64,000 nt of DNA, from the NCBI RefSeq assembly GCF_014640635.1, contig NZ_BMHI01000004.1, positions 62,001 to 126,000 on the forward strand. The letters run 5' to 3'. The notes under the pieces are model-generated. The model was not told where the DNA came from. It did no database searches and worked only from the letters and a program-made list of their open reading frames with translations. The translations under genes and the position numbers were made by a program. Shown in pieces: positions 56,675 through 64,000 of the stretch (positions are counted from its first letter, which is position 1; each line of letters begins with the position of its first letter). Origin of the DNA: Flexivirga endophytica (GTDB lineage Bacteria; Actinomycetota; Actinomycetes; Actinomycetales; Dermatophilaceae).

Positions 56675-58632
56675 AGAACGCCTCGTCGACCGGTCGCGTT
56701 GACGCGCTGGACGGCATCCGTGGTGTGTTGGTCATCTTCCTGCTGAGCTACCACTTCGGACTCAGCCGGCTCTCCGGCGCCTGGCTGACGCTGAACGTCT
56801 TCTTCGTCCTGTCCGGATTCCTCATCGTGCGGCTGCTGGTCCAGGAGCGGGCGCGCTCCGGCCGGATCGACTTCCTGGCGTTCTACGCCCGCCGAGCCCG
56901 GCGACTGCTGCCGGCGCTCGCGGTCCTGCTCGCGGCGGTGCTCGTCTACGGCCTCGCGTTCGCGTCCGAGTCCCAGCGCGCGACGATGCGGTGGGACGTG
57001 CTGGGCACGATGTTCTATTTCATGAACTGGCGGCTGATCTCCCAGAGCGACCAGTACTTCGTGCACTTCACCGAGCCGTCGGTGTTGCAACACGCCTGGT
57101 CGCTGTCGGTCGAGGAACAGTTCTATTTGGTCGCGCCGCTGCTCGTGCTCGCGCTGATGGCACTCCTGCGCACCCGCCGTGCGTTGATCGCCGTGCTCGT
57201 CGGTCTCGCGGTGGTCTCCGCCGGCTGGATGGCGTATGTCGGGGTCGGCAGCGATCTTGCACGCTCGCACCTCTATTACGGCACCGACACACGAGCGCAG
57301 TCGCTCCTGCTCGGAGCTGCGCTGGGCGTCGCGTCCGCGCACCTGGGCCGGAACGCGCAGTCCTATTCGGTGCCGGTGAAGCAGGTGCAGATCATCGGCT
57401 GGGCAGCCTTCGCCCTCACGGTGCTGTCCTTCGTCGTCGCCGCACCGCAGACGACCCTCATGGCGGACGGCGGCATGTTCGTCCTGTCCCTGATCACCGT
57501 CGTGTGGGTCTGGGCGACCGCTGACGAACGCGGCGGATCGATGCAGCGTGTGCTGGGCTGGCGACCGTTGGCCGGGCTGGGCCGGATCTCCTACGGTGCT
57601 TACCTCTACCACTGGCCGATCGGTCTGTGGGTGGAGCAGGCGCTGCCTGACGCACCGGTGTGGCAGCGAGTGCTGCTCGCGTTCCCGCTGAGCATCGGGG
57701 TCGCCACGCTGTCCTACCAGCGCATCGAGCGGCCGATCCACGATCGGGGTTGGCGCGTGGTGGTCGGCGGGCCGATCAAGGCCCGGACCGTCGCGGTGGG
57801 GATCGCCGTCGCACTGGCCGTGGGAGCGCTCGGTGTCCACGGAAATCCGGCAGCGGCGGCCGAGAGCCCCAACGTCTCCGCCCCGACGCCCGATCTGGTG
57901 AGGGGGCAGGCGGCATACGAGGCGTCCGACGGCAAGCGGACGATCGCGCTGTTCGGCGACTCGGTGCCGGACCGGTTGGCGAAGGACTTCCCGTCGAGTG
58001 ACTACCGGAACCTCGAGGTGGTCGACGCCGCGAGCTCCGGATGCGATCTGCTGGACGTGCCCTACCTCAATCCGGGCAACGGTGATCGCGAACCATTGCG
58101 GAAGGACTGCGTCGCGTTCAAGAAGAAGTGGCCGCAGCAGTTGGAAGGCACCGGCACGGAGCTGCTGCTCGTCATACCGTCGCGGCTGCTGCAGTTCCCT
58201 CACCAGCTGGACGGCAAAGCGCGCACCTGGGGTGACCCCGTCTATGACAGGGCCGTCGAGAAACAGCTGGACGTCGTCGCTGCCGGCGCCGAACGTGCCG
58301 GCGCAGGGGTCGCGATGGTCACCATGCCCTGCTACGACGAGAAGTCCGCGGCCGGCGTCTTCCTGAAGACCATGCGGGAGCACTCGCCGCAGAGCCTGCG
58401 CTCGTTCGCGCATCCGGCCCAGCTGAACGCCATCGTCCGCAAGTGGGCGCGCGCCCACGGTGCACCGGTGATCGATCTGAAGGACGCGGTCTGCGGATCG
58501 GGCGACAGCCCGAAGCGTCCCGGCGGTTACAGCCTGTATGCCGACGGCGTCCACTTCTCGCCCTGGGGCGCGAAGGTCGTCTGGAAGTGGCTGGTACCGC
58601 AGGCAGTTCGCCTACTTGGAGAGAAGTCGTGA
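56671..58632 (+). CDS. AT3-SGNH O-acyltransferase, second of three
   Basis: A 653-residue paralog of the preceding protein: AT3 domain with LSYHFGLSRLSG, LNVFFVLSGFLIV, RRARRLLPALAVL and SLSVEEQFYLVAP, then an SGNH domain with ALFGDSVPDRLAKD and YADGVHFSPWGAKVVW. GTG at 56671 overlaps the previous stop (GTGA) and its own stop overlaps the next GTG. The three proteins are divergent enough in sequence to suggest different acyl donors or acceptors, not recent copying. Confidence 0.85.
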   Translation: MKNASSTGRVDALDGIRGVLVIFLLSYHFGLSRLSGAWLTLNVFFVLSGFLIVRLLVQERARSGRIDFLAFYARRARRLLPALAVLLAAVLVYGLAFASESQRATMRWDVLGTMFYFMNWRLISQSDQYFVHFTEPSVLQHAWSLSVEEQFYLVAPLLVLALMALLRTRRALIAVLVGLAVVSAGWMAYVGVGSDLARSHLYYGTDTRAQSLLLGAALGVASAHLGRNAQSYSVPVKQVQIIGWAAFALTVLSFVVAAPQTTLMADGGMFVLSLITVVWVWATADERGGSMQRVLGWRPLAGLGRISYGAYLYHWPIGLWVEQALPDAPVWQRVLLAFPLSIGVATLSYQRIERPIHDRGWRVVVGGPIKARTVAVGIAVALAVGALGVHGNPAAAAESPNVSAPTPDLVRGQAAYEASDGKRTIALFGDSVPDRLAKDFPSSDYRNLEVVDAASSGCDLLDVPYLNPGNGDREPLRKDCVAFKKKWPQQLEGTGTELLLVIPSRLLQFPHQLDGKARTWGDPVYDRAVEKQLDVVAAGAERAGAGVAMVTMPCYDEKSAAGVFLKTMREHSPQSLRSFAHPAQLNAIVRKWARAHGAPVIDLKDAVCGSGDSPKRPGGYSLYADGVHFSPWGAKVVWKWLVPQAVRLLGEKS

Positions 58633-60653
58633 GCGACCCGGTCAAGTCCCGCGCGAGTCGCCACTACATTCCGGCCATCGACGGATTCCGCGGTGCCGGT
58701 GTGCTCATCGTGCTGCTCTACCACGCAGGTTGGTCGGTGCTGACCGGCGCGTTCCTGTCGATCGACATGTTCTTCGCGATCAGCGGTTACCTGATCACCG
58801 CGCTGTTGTTGCGGCAGGTCGGACGCTGGGGGACGGTGCCGTTGCTGGCTTTCTGGTGCGGTCGCGCGCGTCGTCTGTTGCCGGCGATGACCGGAGTGGT
58901 CGTGCTGGCGGCGGCATACGCGAAGTTCTTCGCCGACCCGACGACGCTGGGCCGCTTCCGGGTGGACATGCTTTCGGCGCTGACGTTCTGGTCCAACTGG
59001 CACTTCATCGATGACAAGCAGTCGTATTTCCAAGGTGGCGCAACAGTTTCGCCGTTGCTGCACACCTGGTCGCTCTCGATCGAGGAGCAGTTCTACGTCG
59101 TCTGGCCGCTGCTGTTGCTGGCGTGGCTGACCTGGCGTCGGGGACGGCTACGTGGGCTGCCGGCCGTGCTCGCGGTGCTGGCCGGCGGGTCCGCGTTGTG
59201 GATGGCGATGATCTATCACCCGACCGGTGACCCCTCGAGCGCCTACTACAACACTTTCAGCCGCGCCCAGGCGATCCTGGTCGGCTGTGCGCTCGCCGTC
59301 GTCCTCGAGCAACAGGCCAGGCGCCGCCGGCGCCCGCGTCGACAGGTGATGGTCGTGCTCGGCATACCGATGCGTTCCTCGATGTGGTCGACGCTGGCAG
59401 CCGCCGGGGGACTGATCTGGCTCTTCGGGGTGCCCCTGGTCGTAGACGCGCAGACCGAGTGGATCTTCCGGGGCGGGTTCCTACTGTCCGGGCTCGCTGC
59501 GACCGGACTGTGCTGGCACCTGGCGACCTGTCGGGACAGCCGCATCTCTCGCGCGCTGGAGTGGGCGCCACTGACAGCTGTCGGCCGGCGCATCTACGGG
59601 CTGTACATCTGGCACTGGCCGCTGTTCCTGATCTTCGACTCGCAGCGCACTCATCTGTCCGGGGTGCCTCTCGTGGCAGTCCGGATGGCCATCGTCTTCG
59701 TCGTGGCCTTCGCCTTCGACTGGTTCGTCGAGCGACCGATCCGCTCCGGTGCGCTGCGCCGGCTGGTGCCACACGGCGGCGTGGTCGGCGCCGTGGTCGC
59801 GCTGGCGCTCGGCACGACCTGCGCGTTCGCGTCGACGGCCGCCGCCAAGGATCCGATCTTCGGCACCGCGTTGCCGGGCAGCGTCACCACCGTGACCGGC
59901 CCGATGCGCGCGGACCAGAGCCGGGTCGACATCTTCGGTGACTCGGTGGCGTTCACCCTCTGGAAGTACCACTCGGCGGGTGCGCCGCACTCCCTGAGCG
60001 TCGGTTCGAGCACTCAGCTGGGGTGTGGGGTCGCCATACCGCAGCAACTGCAGGTGGGGAAGTTCGAGACGGCGCCCGCACCGCAATGCGCGAACTGGCA
60101 GCAGCGCTGGGCAGCGCTGGTCGAGGAGACCAAGCCGCGACTGTCGATCGTCGTCTCCGGATCCGCCGAGCTGTTCGATCGCCGGGTCGGCGGCAAGGTG
60201 TTGCGGGTCGGGACACCCGCCTGGCGTGATTTTCTGCGGAAGGCATACGGACAAGCAGCCGACGTCGCGGGTCAGCACGGACGCTTCCCGGTGACCATCG
60301 CCAACATCCCGTGCTACGACCGCAAGGGCGCGAGCGGCATCGGAGCACTGCCGGGCGTGAACCAGGACGAGGACGCCGAGGCGGCGTCGACCCAGAACCA
60401 GGTATGGCGCCAGCGCGCCGTCAACGACGTGCTGGCAGAGGTGGCGAAGACCCATCCGAAGACGAGCCTGCTCGACATGCGCAGCTACCTGTGTCCCAAC
60501 GGGAAGTACCAGAAGCAGCTGGACGGCGTCACCATGCGTTCCGACGGAGTGCACTTCGACAAGGAGGGCGCGGCCCAGTGGTGGCGGCACTTCACGCCCG
60601 AGCTGCGCAAACTCTTCGGGCCGAAGCTTTCTGTTGACTCCGTCTCGCAGTGA
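58629..60653 (+). CDS. AT3-SGNH O-acyltransferase, third of three
   Basis: A 674-residue paralog with AT3 motifs LLYHAGWSVLTG, IDMFFAISGYLIT, GRARRLLPAMTG and SLSIEEQFYVVWP, an SGNH block I DIFGDSVAFTLW and block V SDGVHFDKEGAAQWW. GTG at 58629 overlaps the stop of the second gene. The third SGNH domain is followed by a 16-base gap to the second GT-C-like gene, so the whole set is probably one transcript. Confidence 0.85.
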   Translation: MSDPVKSRASRHYIPAIDGFRGAGVLIVLLYHAGWSVLTGAFLSIDMFFAISGYLITALLLRQVGRWGTVPLLAFWCGRARRLLPAMTGVVVLAAAYAKFFADPTTLGRFRVDMLSALTFWSNWHFIDDKQSYFQGGATVSPLLHTWSLSIEEQFYVVWPLLLLAWLTWRRGRLRGLPAVLAVLAGGSALWMAMIYHPTGDPSSAYYNTFSRAQAILVGCALAVVLEQQARRRRRPRRQVMVVLGIPMRSSMWSTLAAAGGLIWLFGVPLVVDAQTEWIFRGGFLLSGLAATGLCWHLATCRDSRISRALEWAPLTAVGRRIYGLYIWHWPLFLIFDSQRTHLSGVPLVAVRMAIVFVVAFAFDWFVERPIRSGALRRLVPHGGVVGAVVALALGTTCAFASTAAAKDPIFGTALPGSVTTVTGPMRADQSRVDIFGDSVAFTLWKYHSAGAPHSLSVGSSTQLGCGVAIPQQLQVGKFETAPAPQCANWQQRWAALVEETKPRLSIVVSGSAELFDRRVGGKVLRVGTPAWRDFLRKAYGQAADVAGQHGRFPVTIANIPCYDRKGASGIGALPGVNQDEDAEAASTQNQVWRQRAVNDVLAEVAKTHPKTSLLDMRSYLCPNGKYQKQLDGVTMRSDGVHFDKEGAAQWWRHFTPELRKLFGPKLSVDSVSQ

Positions 60654-60669
60654 CCCGGGGCCATAAGGT

Positions 60670-62145
60670 GTGACGGTGAGATGGGGGAGGCGGTCGGGCA
60701 CCGTCCTGTTCGGCCTCCTGCTGTTGCCCCTCGTAGTCAGCTCGATCTGTTGGCTGAGCACTGGTTGGCTCCCGCAGGGTGACGAAGGCTGGATCGCGTT
60801 GCGAATTCACGATGTCTTCAGCGCGCACCCGCCGCTGCAGGGGATGCGCTCGACCAGCGGCATCACGAATTCCGGTGTGTGGGCGCATCATCCGGGTCCC
60901 ATCGAGTTCTATCTGCTTGCCGTCCCGTATGCCGCGACGGGCTTCCACCCGGCGGGTCTGGTCCTCGGTTGCCTGTTGCTGGCGGCAGGCATGGTCGCCA
61001 CGGCGTTGTGGCATGGGCGGCTGGCCGGCGGACGCACCGGCGTGGCCATGGTGGTCATCGCAGTCGCCGGTTGCGAGCTCCTGCTCGGCCCGTTCCTGGT
61101 GCTGCCGTGGAATCCGTGGCCGGCCGTGCTCGGGTTCATCGCGCTGATGGTCGTGTCGTGGCGGATCCTGCTGGGCCACCGGGCGGCGTTGCCGTGTTTC
61201 GTCGCGGTCGGCTCGGTGGTGGTGCAGGCAAATCTCGCCCTGATCCCGATGGTCCTCCCGCTGTTCATCGTCATGTGCGCAGTGGGCATGCTGCGCTGGC
61301 GCCGGGAGCGGGGAACGGTCTGGCCGCTGCCGGGCTGGCGGCCGCGGGGCCGACCACCGATCTGGCGCCGCCCCGGAGTCCTCGCCATCGTTCTGACGCT
61401 GGCGCTGTGGTTGCCGGCTCTGGTGGAGCTGTTCGTGGTGACGCCGAACAACGCGTCGCAGGTCTGGGCGCTTGCACTGGACACCCTGGGCAGCCCGCTG
61501 CGGTTGGTGGCGACAGTGGTCCTCGTGGCGGGTTGTTGCTGGTGCGCGTGGCCGATCGACTCGACTGTGCGCATCTCGCCGCGCAGCGCCCTGCGGTGGG
61601 TCAGCGGTCTCGTCGGGCTCGGCCTCGCGCTGTCCGTTGCGGCCAGCGGCGCGACCCGTGTGCTTTACCTGGTGATGGCTCTCGGGGCCATCATCCTCGC
61701 CGGAGTCGCGTGGTGCGACACCTGGGTGAGATCCCTTCCCGCGCAAAGAGTTCCACCGGTCGCGTGGGCGGCCCTCGGATTGCTGGTCGCCCTGCTTATC
61801 GGTCCCGCCGGTCCGATGCACAACCGGTTCGTCGGCGGCGAGACGTCGGACTCGAAGCTTGCCCGCCAACCGGTCGAGGAAGCGGTTCGCCAGCTGCGCG
61901 CGGCGGGCGTCCACGGCGGAGCGGTCGTCGTCCATTGCGACGCCGGCCGCGCACTCGTGAGCTTCTGTCCTGCCGTCGTGGCGCGGCTCGCTGCGGACGG
62001 TTATGCGCCGTACTTCGACACCTACTGGCCGAAGCGCGAGGACGATGCCTATCGACGGATCGATCGCGCGCCGGCCGACGCGGTGGCGGTCACCATCCGG
62101 GACGACCACTCGCCGCTCGTCACCATGCCGTCCGGGCGGGGCTGA
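60670..62145 (+). CDS. Polytopic membrane protein, GT-C-like, paralog B
   Basis: The 491-residue protein has about eleven hydrophobic segments and shares with the 51939 protein the first-loop motif GWLPQGDEGWIALRI, HPPLQGMRSTS, HHPGPIEFYLLAVP and later WLPALVELFVVTPNN. Its soluble C-terminal domain (about 110 residues) is different in sequence from that of paralog A. GTG at 60670 or 60676 may be the start; CATAAG just upstream could be a -10 for a leaderless start at 60676. The flanking by the two paralogs frames the acyltransferase genes. Confidence 0.6.
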   Translation: MTVRWGRRSGTVLFGLLLLPLVVSSICWLSTGWLPQGDEGWIALRIHDVFSAHPPLQGMRSTSGITNSGVWAHHPGPIEFYLLAVPYAATGFHPAGLVLGCLLLAAGMVATALWHGRLAGGRTGVAMVVIAVAGCELLLGPFLVLPWNPWPAVLGFIALMVVSWRILLGHRAALPCFVAVGSVVVQANLALIPMVLPLFIVMCAVGMLRWRRERGTVWPLPGWRPRGRPPIWRRPGVLAIVLTLALWLPALVELFVVTPNNASQVWALALDTLGSPLRLVATVVLVAGCCWCAWPIDSTVRISPRSALRWVSGLVGLGLALSVAASGATRVLYLVMALGAIILAGVAWCDTWVRSLPAQRVPPVAWAALGLLVALLIGPAGPMHNRFVGGETSDSKLARQPVEEAVRQLRAAGVHGGAVVVHCDAGRALVSFCPAVVARLAADGYAPYFDTYWPKREDDAYRRIDRAPADAVAVTIRDDHSPLVTMPSGRG

Positions 62146-62311
62146 GTCTGCGCTCGGTTGGTGTGGTCGGGAGGGCGACCAAGTCTTCGTTGGGATGCCG
62201 GAGGCGGTCAACGCGGCTTGCAGCGGATGCTGTCGAAACCGTCTACGAGTCAGGTTTGATGGCCGTCCAGCCTACGGAATACCCGAAATATGTTCGATGA
62301 TTCCCTAGTCA
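62146..62311 (+). other. Intergenic region before the HNH gene
   Basis: About 165 bases without a gene. I see no repeat or RNA; the promoter-like sequence begins at 62312. Confidence 0.4.
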
Positions 62312-62359
62312 TTGACGGTGCTTCCAGGTATCCTGTAAGTAGGCGAAAATGCTTACAGG
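62312..62359 (+). promoter_or_regulatory. Promoter and inverted repeat before the HNH gene
   Basis: TTGACG (62312-62317) and TGTAAG (62334-62339) fit a promoter with a 16-base spacer. The perfect inverted repeat CCTGTAAG (62332-62339) and CTTACAGG (62352-62359) overlaps the -10, so it could be an operator or a leader hairpin. Confidence 0.45.
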
Positions 62360-62376
62360 GGAAGGGGATTCACGTC

Positions 62377-63690
62377 ATGATCGGTGATCAATCCGTGCTG
62401 GATGGTGTCCCGGTCGCGGAGCCGGGGCGGGGGCCGGAAGTGCTTGCCGGGTTGCAGGCGGCGGAGCAGGTGTTGGACGAGGTCCCCGGTGCGGTGCATC
62501 AACTGGGGCAGGGCCAGGAAGCCGAGCTGGTGACAACGCTTTTGCGGTTGCTGGGCCGGTCCGCGCAGGTCGTGACGTTGGTGGCTTCGGATGCGGTGAC
62601 TCGTGGCGTGCTGGTTGGTTCCGATGCTGCGACCACGGCGCAGTGGTTGGGCGGGCAGGTCCGCGATGTCCCGGTGGAACCGCGGACGGTGCGGGTGGTG
62701 GCGTCGGTGGCTGATGCGTGCCGGGACCGGAAGAACACTGTCATCACGGCCGCGTTGCGGGAGGGTTCGTGTTCGGTGGAGTCGGCGCGGACTGCGTTGA
62801 CGCAGGCCGACAAGGTGGCACCGGTGATTCCGACCGCGGAGCGTGAGGAGATTCTGGGTTGGTACCTGCAGCTGGACCCGGCCCTCGGGTGTGCGGGGTT
62901 GACGCAGTTGACGCGGCAGATCATCGCCCGGTTCGACCCGGACAAACTCTCTAAGGGCGACGAGAAGCTGGAGCGGACTGAGTCGTTGACCTGGTCGACG
63001 ACCCCGACGGGGATGACGCGGTTGGTGGCGGAGTTGTCGCCGGCGAACGCGGCGATCCTCAAGGACGCGATCAACGCCAAGTCCGCACCCGACCCCGCGA
63101 AACCCGCCGATGGTGGTCCAGTAGCGGCGGAGGTGCGGGACGAGCGGTCCCCGGGCAAACGACGCCCGGACGCGCTCCTCGACCTCATCGGTGCCGGCGC
63201 CCGGGCCGCGACCGGGGAAGGCACCCAATCCAGTGCGGCAACAGTGCTGTTGACGATGGGGTTGGAGGCCCTCGCCCAGGGTGTGGGTGCGGCGTCCACG
63301 ACCACCGGTGACACGGTCGACGCGGGTGCTGCTCGCCGGTTCGCGTGCACCGCGGACCTGATCCCGGCCGTGCTCGGCGGACCCAGCGCACCGTTGGATG
63401 TGGGCCGGCGAGAACGGTTGGCCACTAAGGCGATCCGGGCCGCGGTGATCCTGCGCGATGGCGGGTGCAGCTTCCCCGGTTGTGACCGGCCACCGGGTTT
63501 CTGCGAAGTGCACCATGTCCGGCCGTGGTGGGCCGGCGGCGAAACCTCCCTGGCCAACTCGGCCATGCTGTGCGGCCGGCATCATCAGACCGTGCACCGC
63601 AAGGGCTACACCGCCGACATACAACCCGACCGCGTGCACTGGGACCTCACACCCGGCCTGATGCCCGGCCACCGGACCGCAGCGGCCTGA
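62377..63690 (+). CDS. DUF222/HNH endonuclease (13E12-repeat type)
   Basis: The 437-residue protein has an N-terminal DUF222 region (GLQAAEQVLDEVPGAVHQLGQ; VTTLLRLLGR) and a C-terminal HNH nuclease domain with SFPGCDRPPGFCEVHHVRPWW and LCGRHHQTVHRKGYT. This architecture is widespread in actinobacteria, often in several copies per genome (REP13E12-type proteins in Mycobacterium), and is linked to mobile elements. The start is the ATG with GGGGAAGGGG upstream. The GTATGNC motif is almost absent from it, unlike neighbouring genes. Confidence 0.8.
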   Translation: MIGDQSVLDGVPVAEPGRGPEVLAGLQAAEQVLDEVPGAVHQLGQGQEAELVTTLLRLLGRSAQVVTLVASDAVTRGVLVGSDAATTAQWLGGQVRDVPVEPRTVRVVASVADACRDRKNTVITAALREGSCSVESARTALTQADKVAPVIPTAEREEILGWYLQLDPALGCAGLTQLTRQIIARFDPDKLSKGDEKLERTESLTWSTTPTGMTRLVAELSPANAAILKDAINAKSAPDPAKPADGGPVAAEVRDERSPGKRRPDALLDLIGAGARAATGEGTQSSAATVLLTMGLEALAQGVGAASTTTGDTVDAGAARRFACTADLIPAVLGGPSAPLDVGRRERLATKAIRAAVILRDGGCSFPGCDRPPGFCEVHHVRPWWAGGETSLANSAMLCGRHHQTVHRKGYTADIQPDRVHWDLTPGLMPGHRTAAA

Positions 63691-63694
63691 ACCT

Positions 63695-63725
63695 GCGAAT
63701 CGGCAACTCCGCGAACAGGATTCGC
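63695..63725 (+). terminator. Hairpin after the HNH gene
   Basis: GCGAATC (63695-63701) and GATTCGC (63719-63725) form a 7-bp stem. No T-run. AGGATTCGC recurs at 63762. Confidence 0.35.
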
Positions 63726-63795
63726 GTGCTTAGGTCAATCTCCTTGTCGCGATAGAGGATTCGCCATGGACGCGGTCGTGTGGCCGCTGGGCAAT

Positions 63796-64000
63796 TCACC
63801 GCGTCGCCACTGCCGTGTTGATAGCTGGCAGGAGAGTTCGGTAACCGGCGCCACTGACGTGCACGCCGTCCCGAGCGAATGCTTTCTCGCCAAGGGGCTC
63901 CAGGAGCTGGTCCGCCTGATGACCCGGACACAGCAAGCCCGACAGACGTCGAGGGCAGTGGCGCGGTACTGGTCGATGGTCGCGTTCGCCCAGGTCGTGC
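63796..64000 (-). pseudogene. Frameshifted SGNH hydrolase C-terminus, partial
   Basis: On the minus strand two adjacent frames each read like part of one SGNH hydrolase. Next to the window edge a frame gives TTWANATIDQYRATALDVCRA; after a shift near 63920 another frame gives ADQLLEPLGEKAFARDGVH and VSGAGYRTLLPAINTAVATR before a stop. DGVHxSGAGYR is a typical block V of SGNH enzymes. Either the gene carries a frameshift (pseudogene) or there is a sequencing error. The rest lies beyond the window. Confidence 0.45.

Noticed and set aside
63647-63931. A 94-residue minus-strand frame near the right edge
   Set aside because: It lacks family features and overlaps the HNH gene end; two other minus frames in the same place contain SGNH hydrolase sequence.

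Overview
The window is high-GC chromosomal DNA from an actinobacterium, most likely a member of the Micrococcales (Dermacoccaceae/Intrasporangiaceae type). The evidence is the gene order, frequent GTG starts and ATGA/GTGA stop-start overlaps, promoters set up for leaderless transcripts, and a backbone order matching that known from Mycobacterium: priA-def-fmt-rsmB-rpe-rib, then his/trp/lgt, then gltBD, pyk, pdtaR and polA. The family-level placement is inference.

Layout. 1-5.6 kb: the end of priA, a HAD phosphatase, def, fmt, rsmB and rpe. 5.6-10.2 kb: an FMN riboswitch and a riboflavin operon (ribD, ribE, a RibM/PnuX-like transporter, ribBA, ribH). Between ribBA and ribH lies a tandem array of four stop-start coupled minicistrons. 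10.2-23.7 kb: a split his/trp region (hisE, hisG, hisF, hisI, trpE, trpC, trpB, trpA plus conserved accessory membrane proteins). It is interrupted by a minus-strand block with a P-loop kinase and the ectoine/hydroxyectoine genes ectA, ectB, ectC and ectD. trpD, trpG and trpF are not in the window.

23.7-34.4 kb: lgt, then a cell-wall glycopolymer cluster sitting between lgt and gltB. It has two glycosyltransferases, a CDP-alcohol phosphatidyltransferase, two paralogous polyol-phosphate transferases, a two-gene CDP-ribitol-type module and a hexapeptide acyltransferase. 34.5-42.2 kb: gltB, gltD and pyk. 42.3-51.1 kb: small enzymes, tRNA-Leu(CAA) placed four bases before a photolyase start codon, the ANTAR regulator pdtaR, a GNAT protein, a thioesterase and polA. 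51.3-62.1 kb: a surface-polymer modification island. Three overlapping AT3-SGNH acyltransferases and a sugar-1-phosphate nucleotidyltransferase are flanked by two related polytopic membrane proteins. 62.3-64 kb: a DUF222/HNH endonuclease gene and a frameshifted remnant of an SGNH hydrolase.

The most notable observations are: (1) the ribBA-ribH minicistron array; (2) a heavily over-represented 7-mer, GTATGNC/GNCATAC, found in all reading frames and on both strands and coinciding with otherwise rare codons; (3) a hairpin repeat at intergenic sites that in one copy is translated as the N-terminus of TrpA; (4) the AT3-SGNH island with its paired membrane proteins sharing an unusual motif; (5) the tRNA-photolyase junction.
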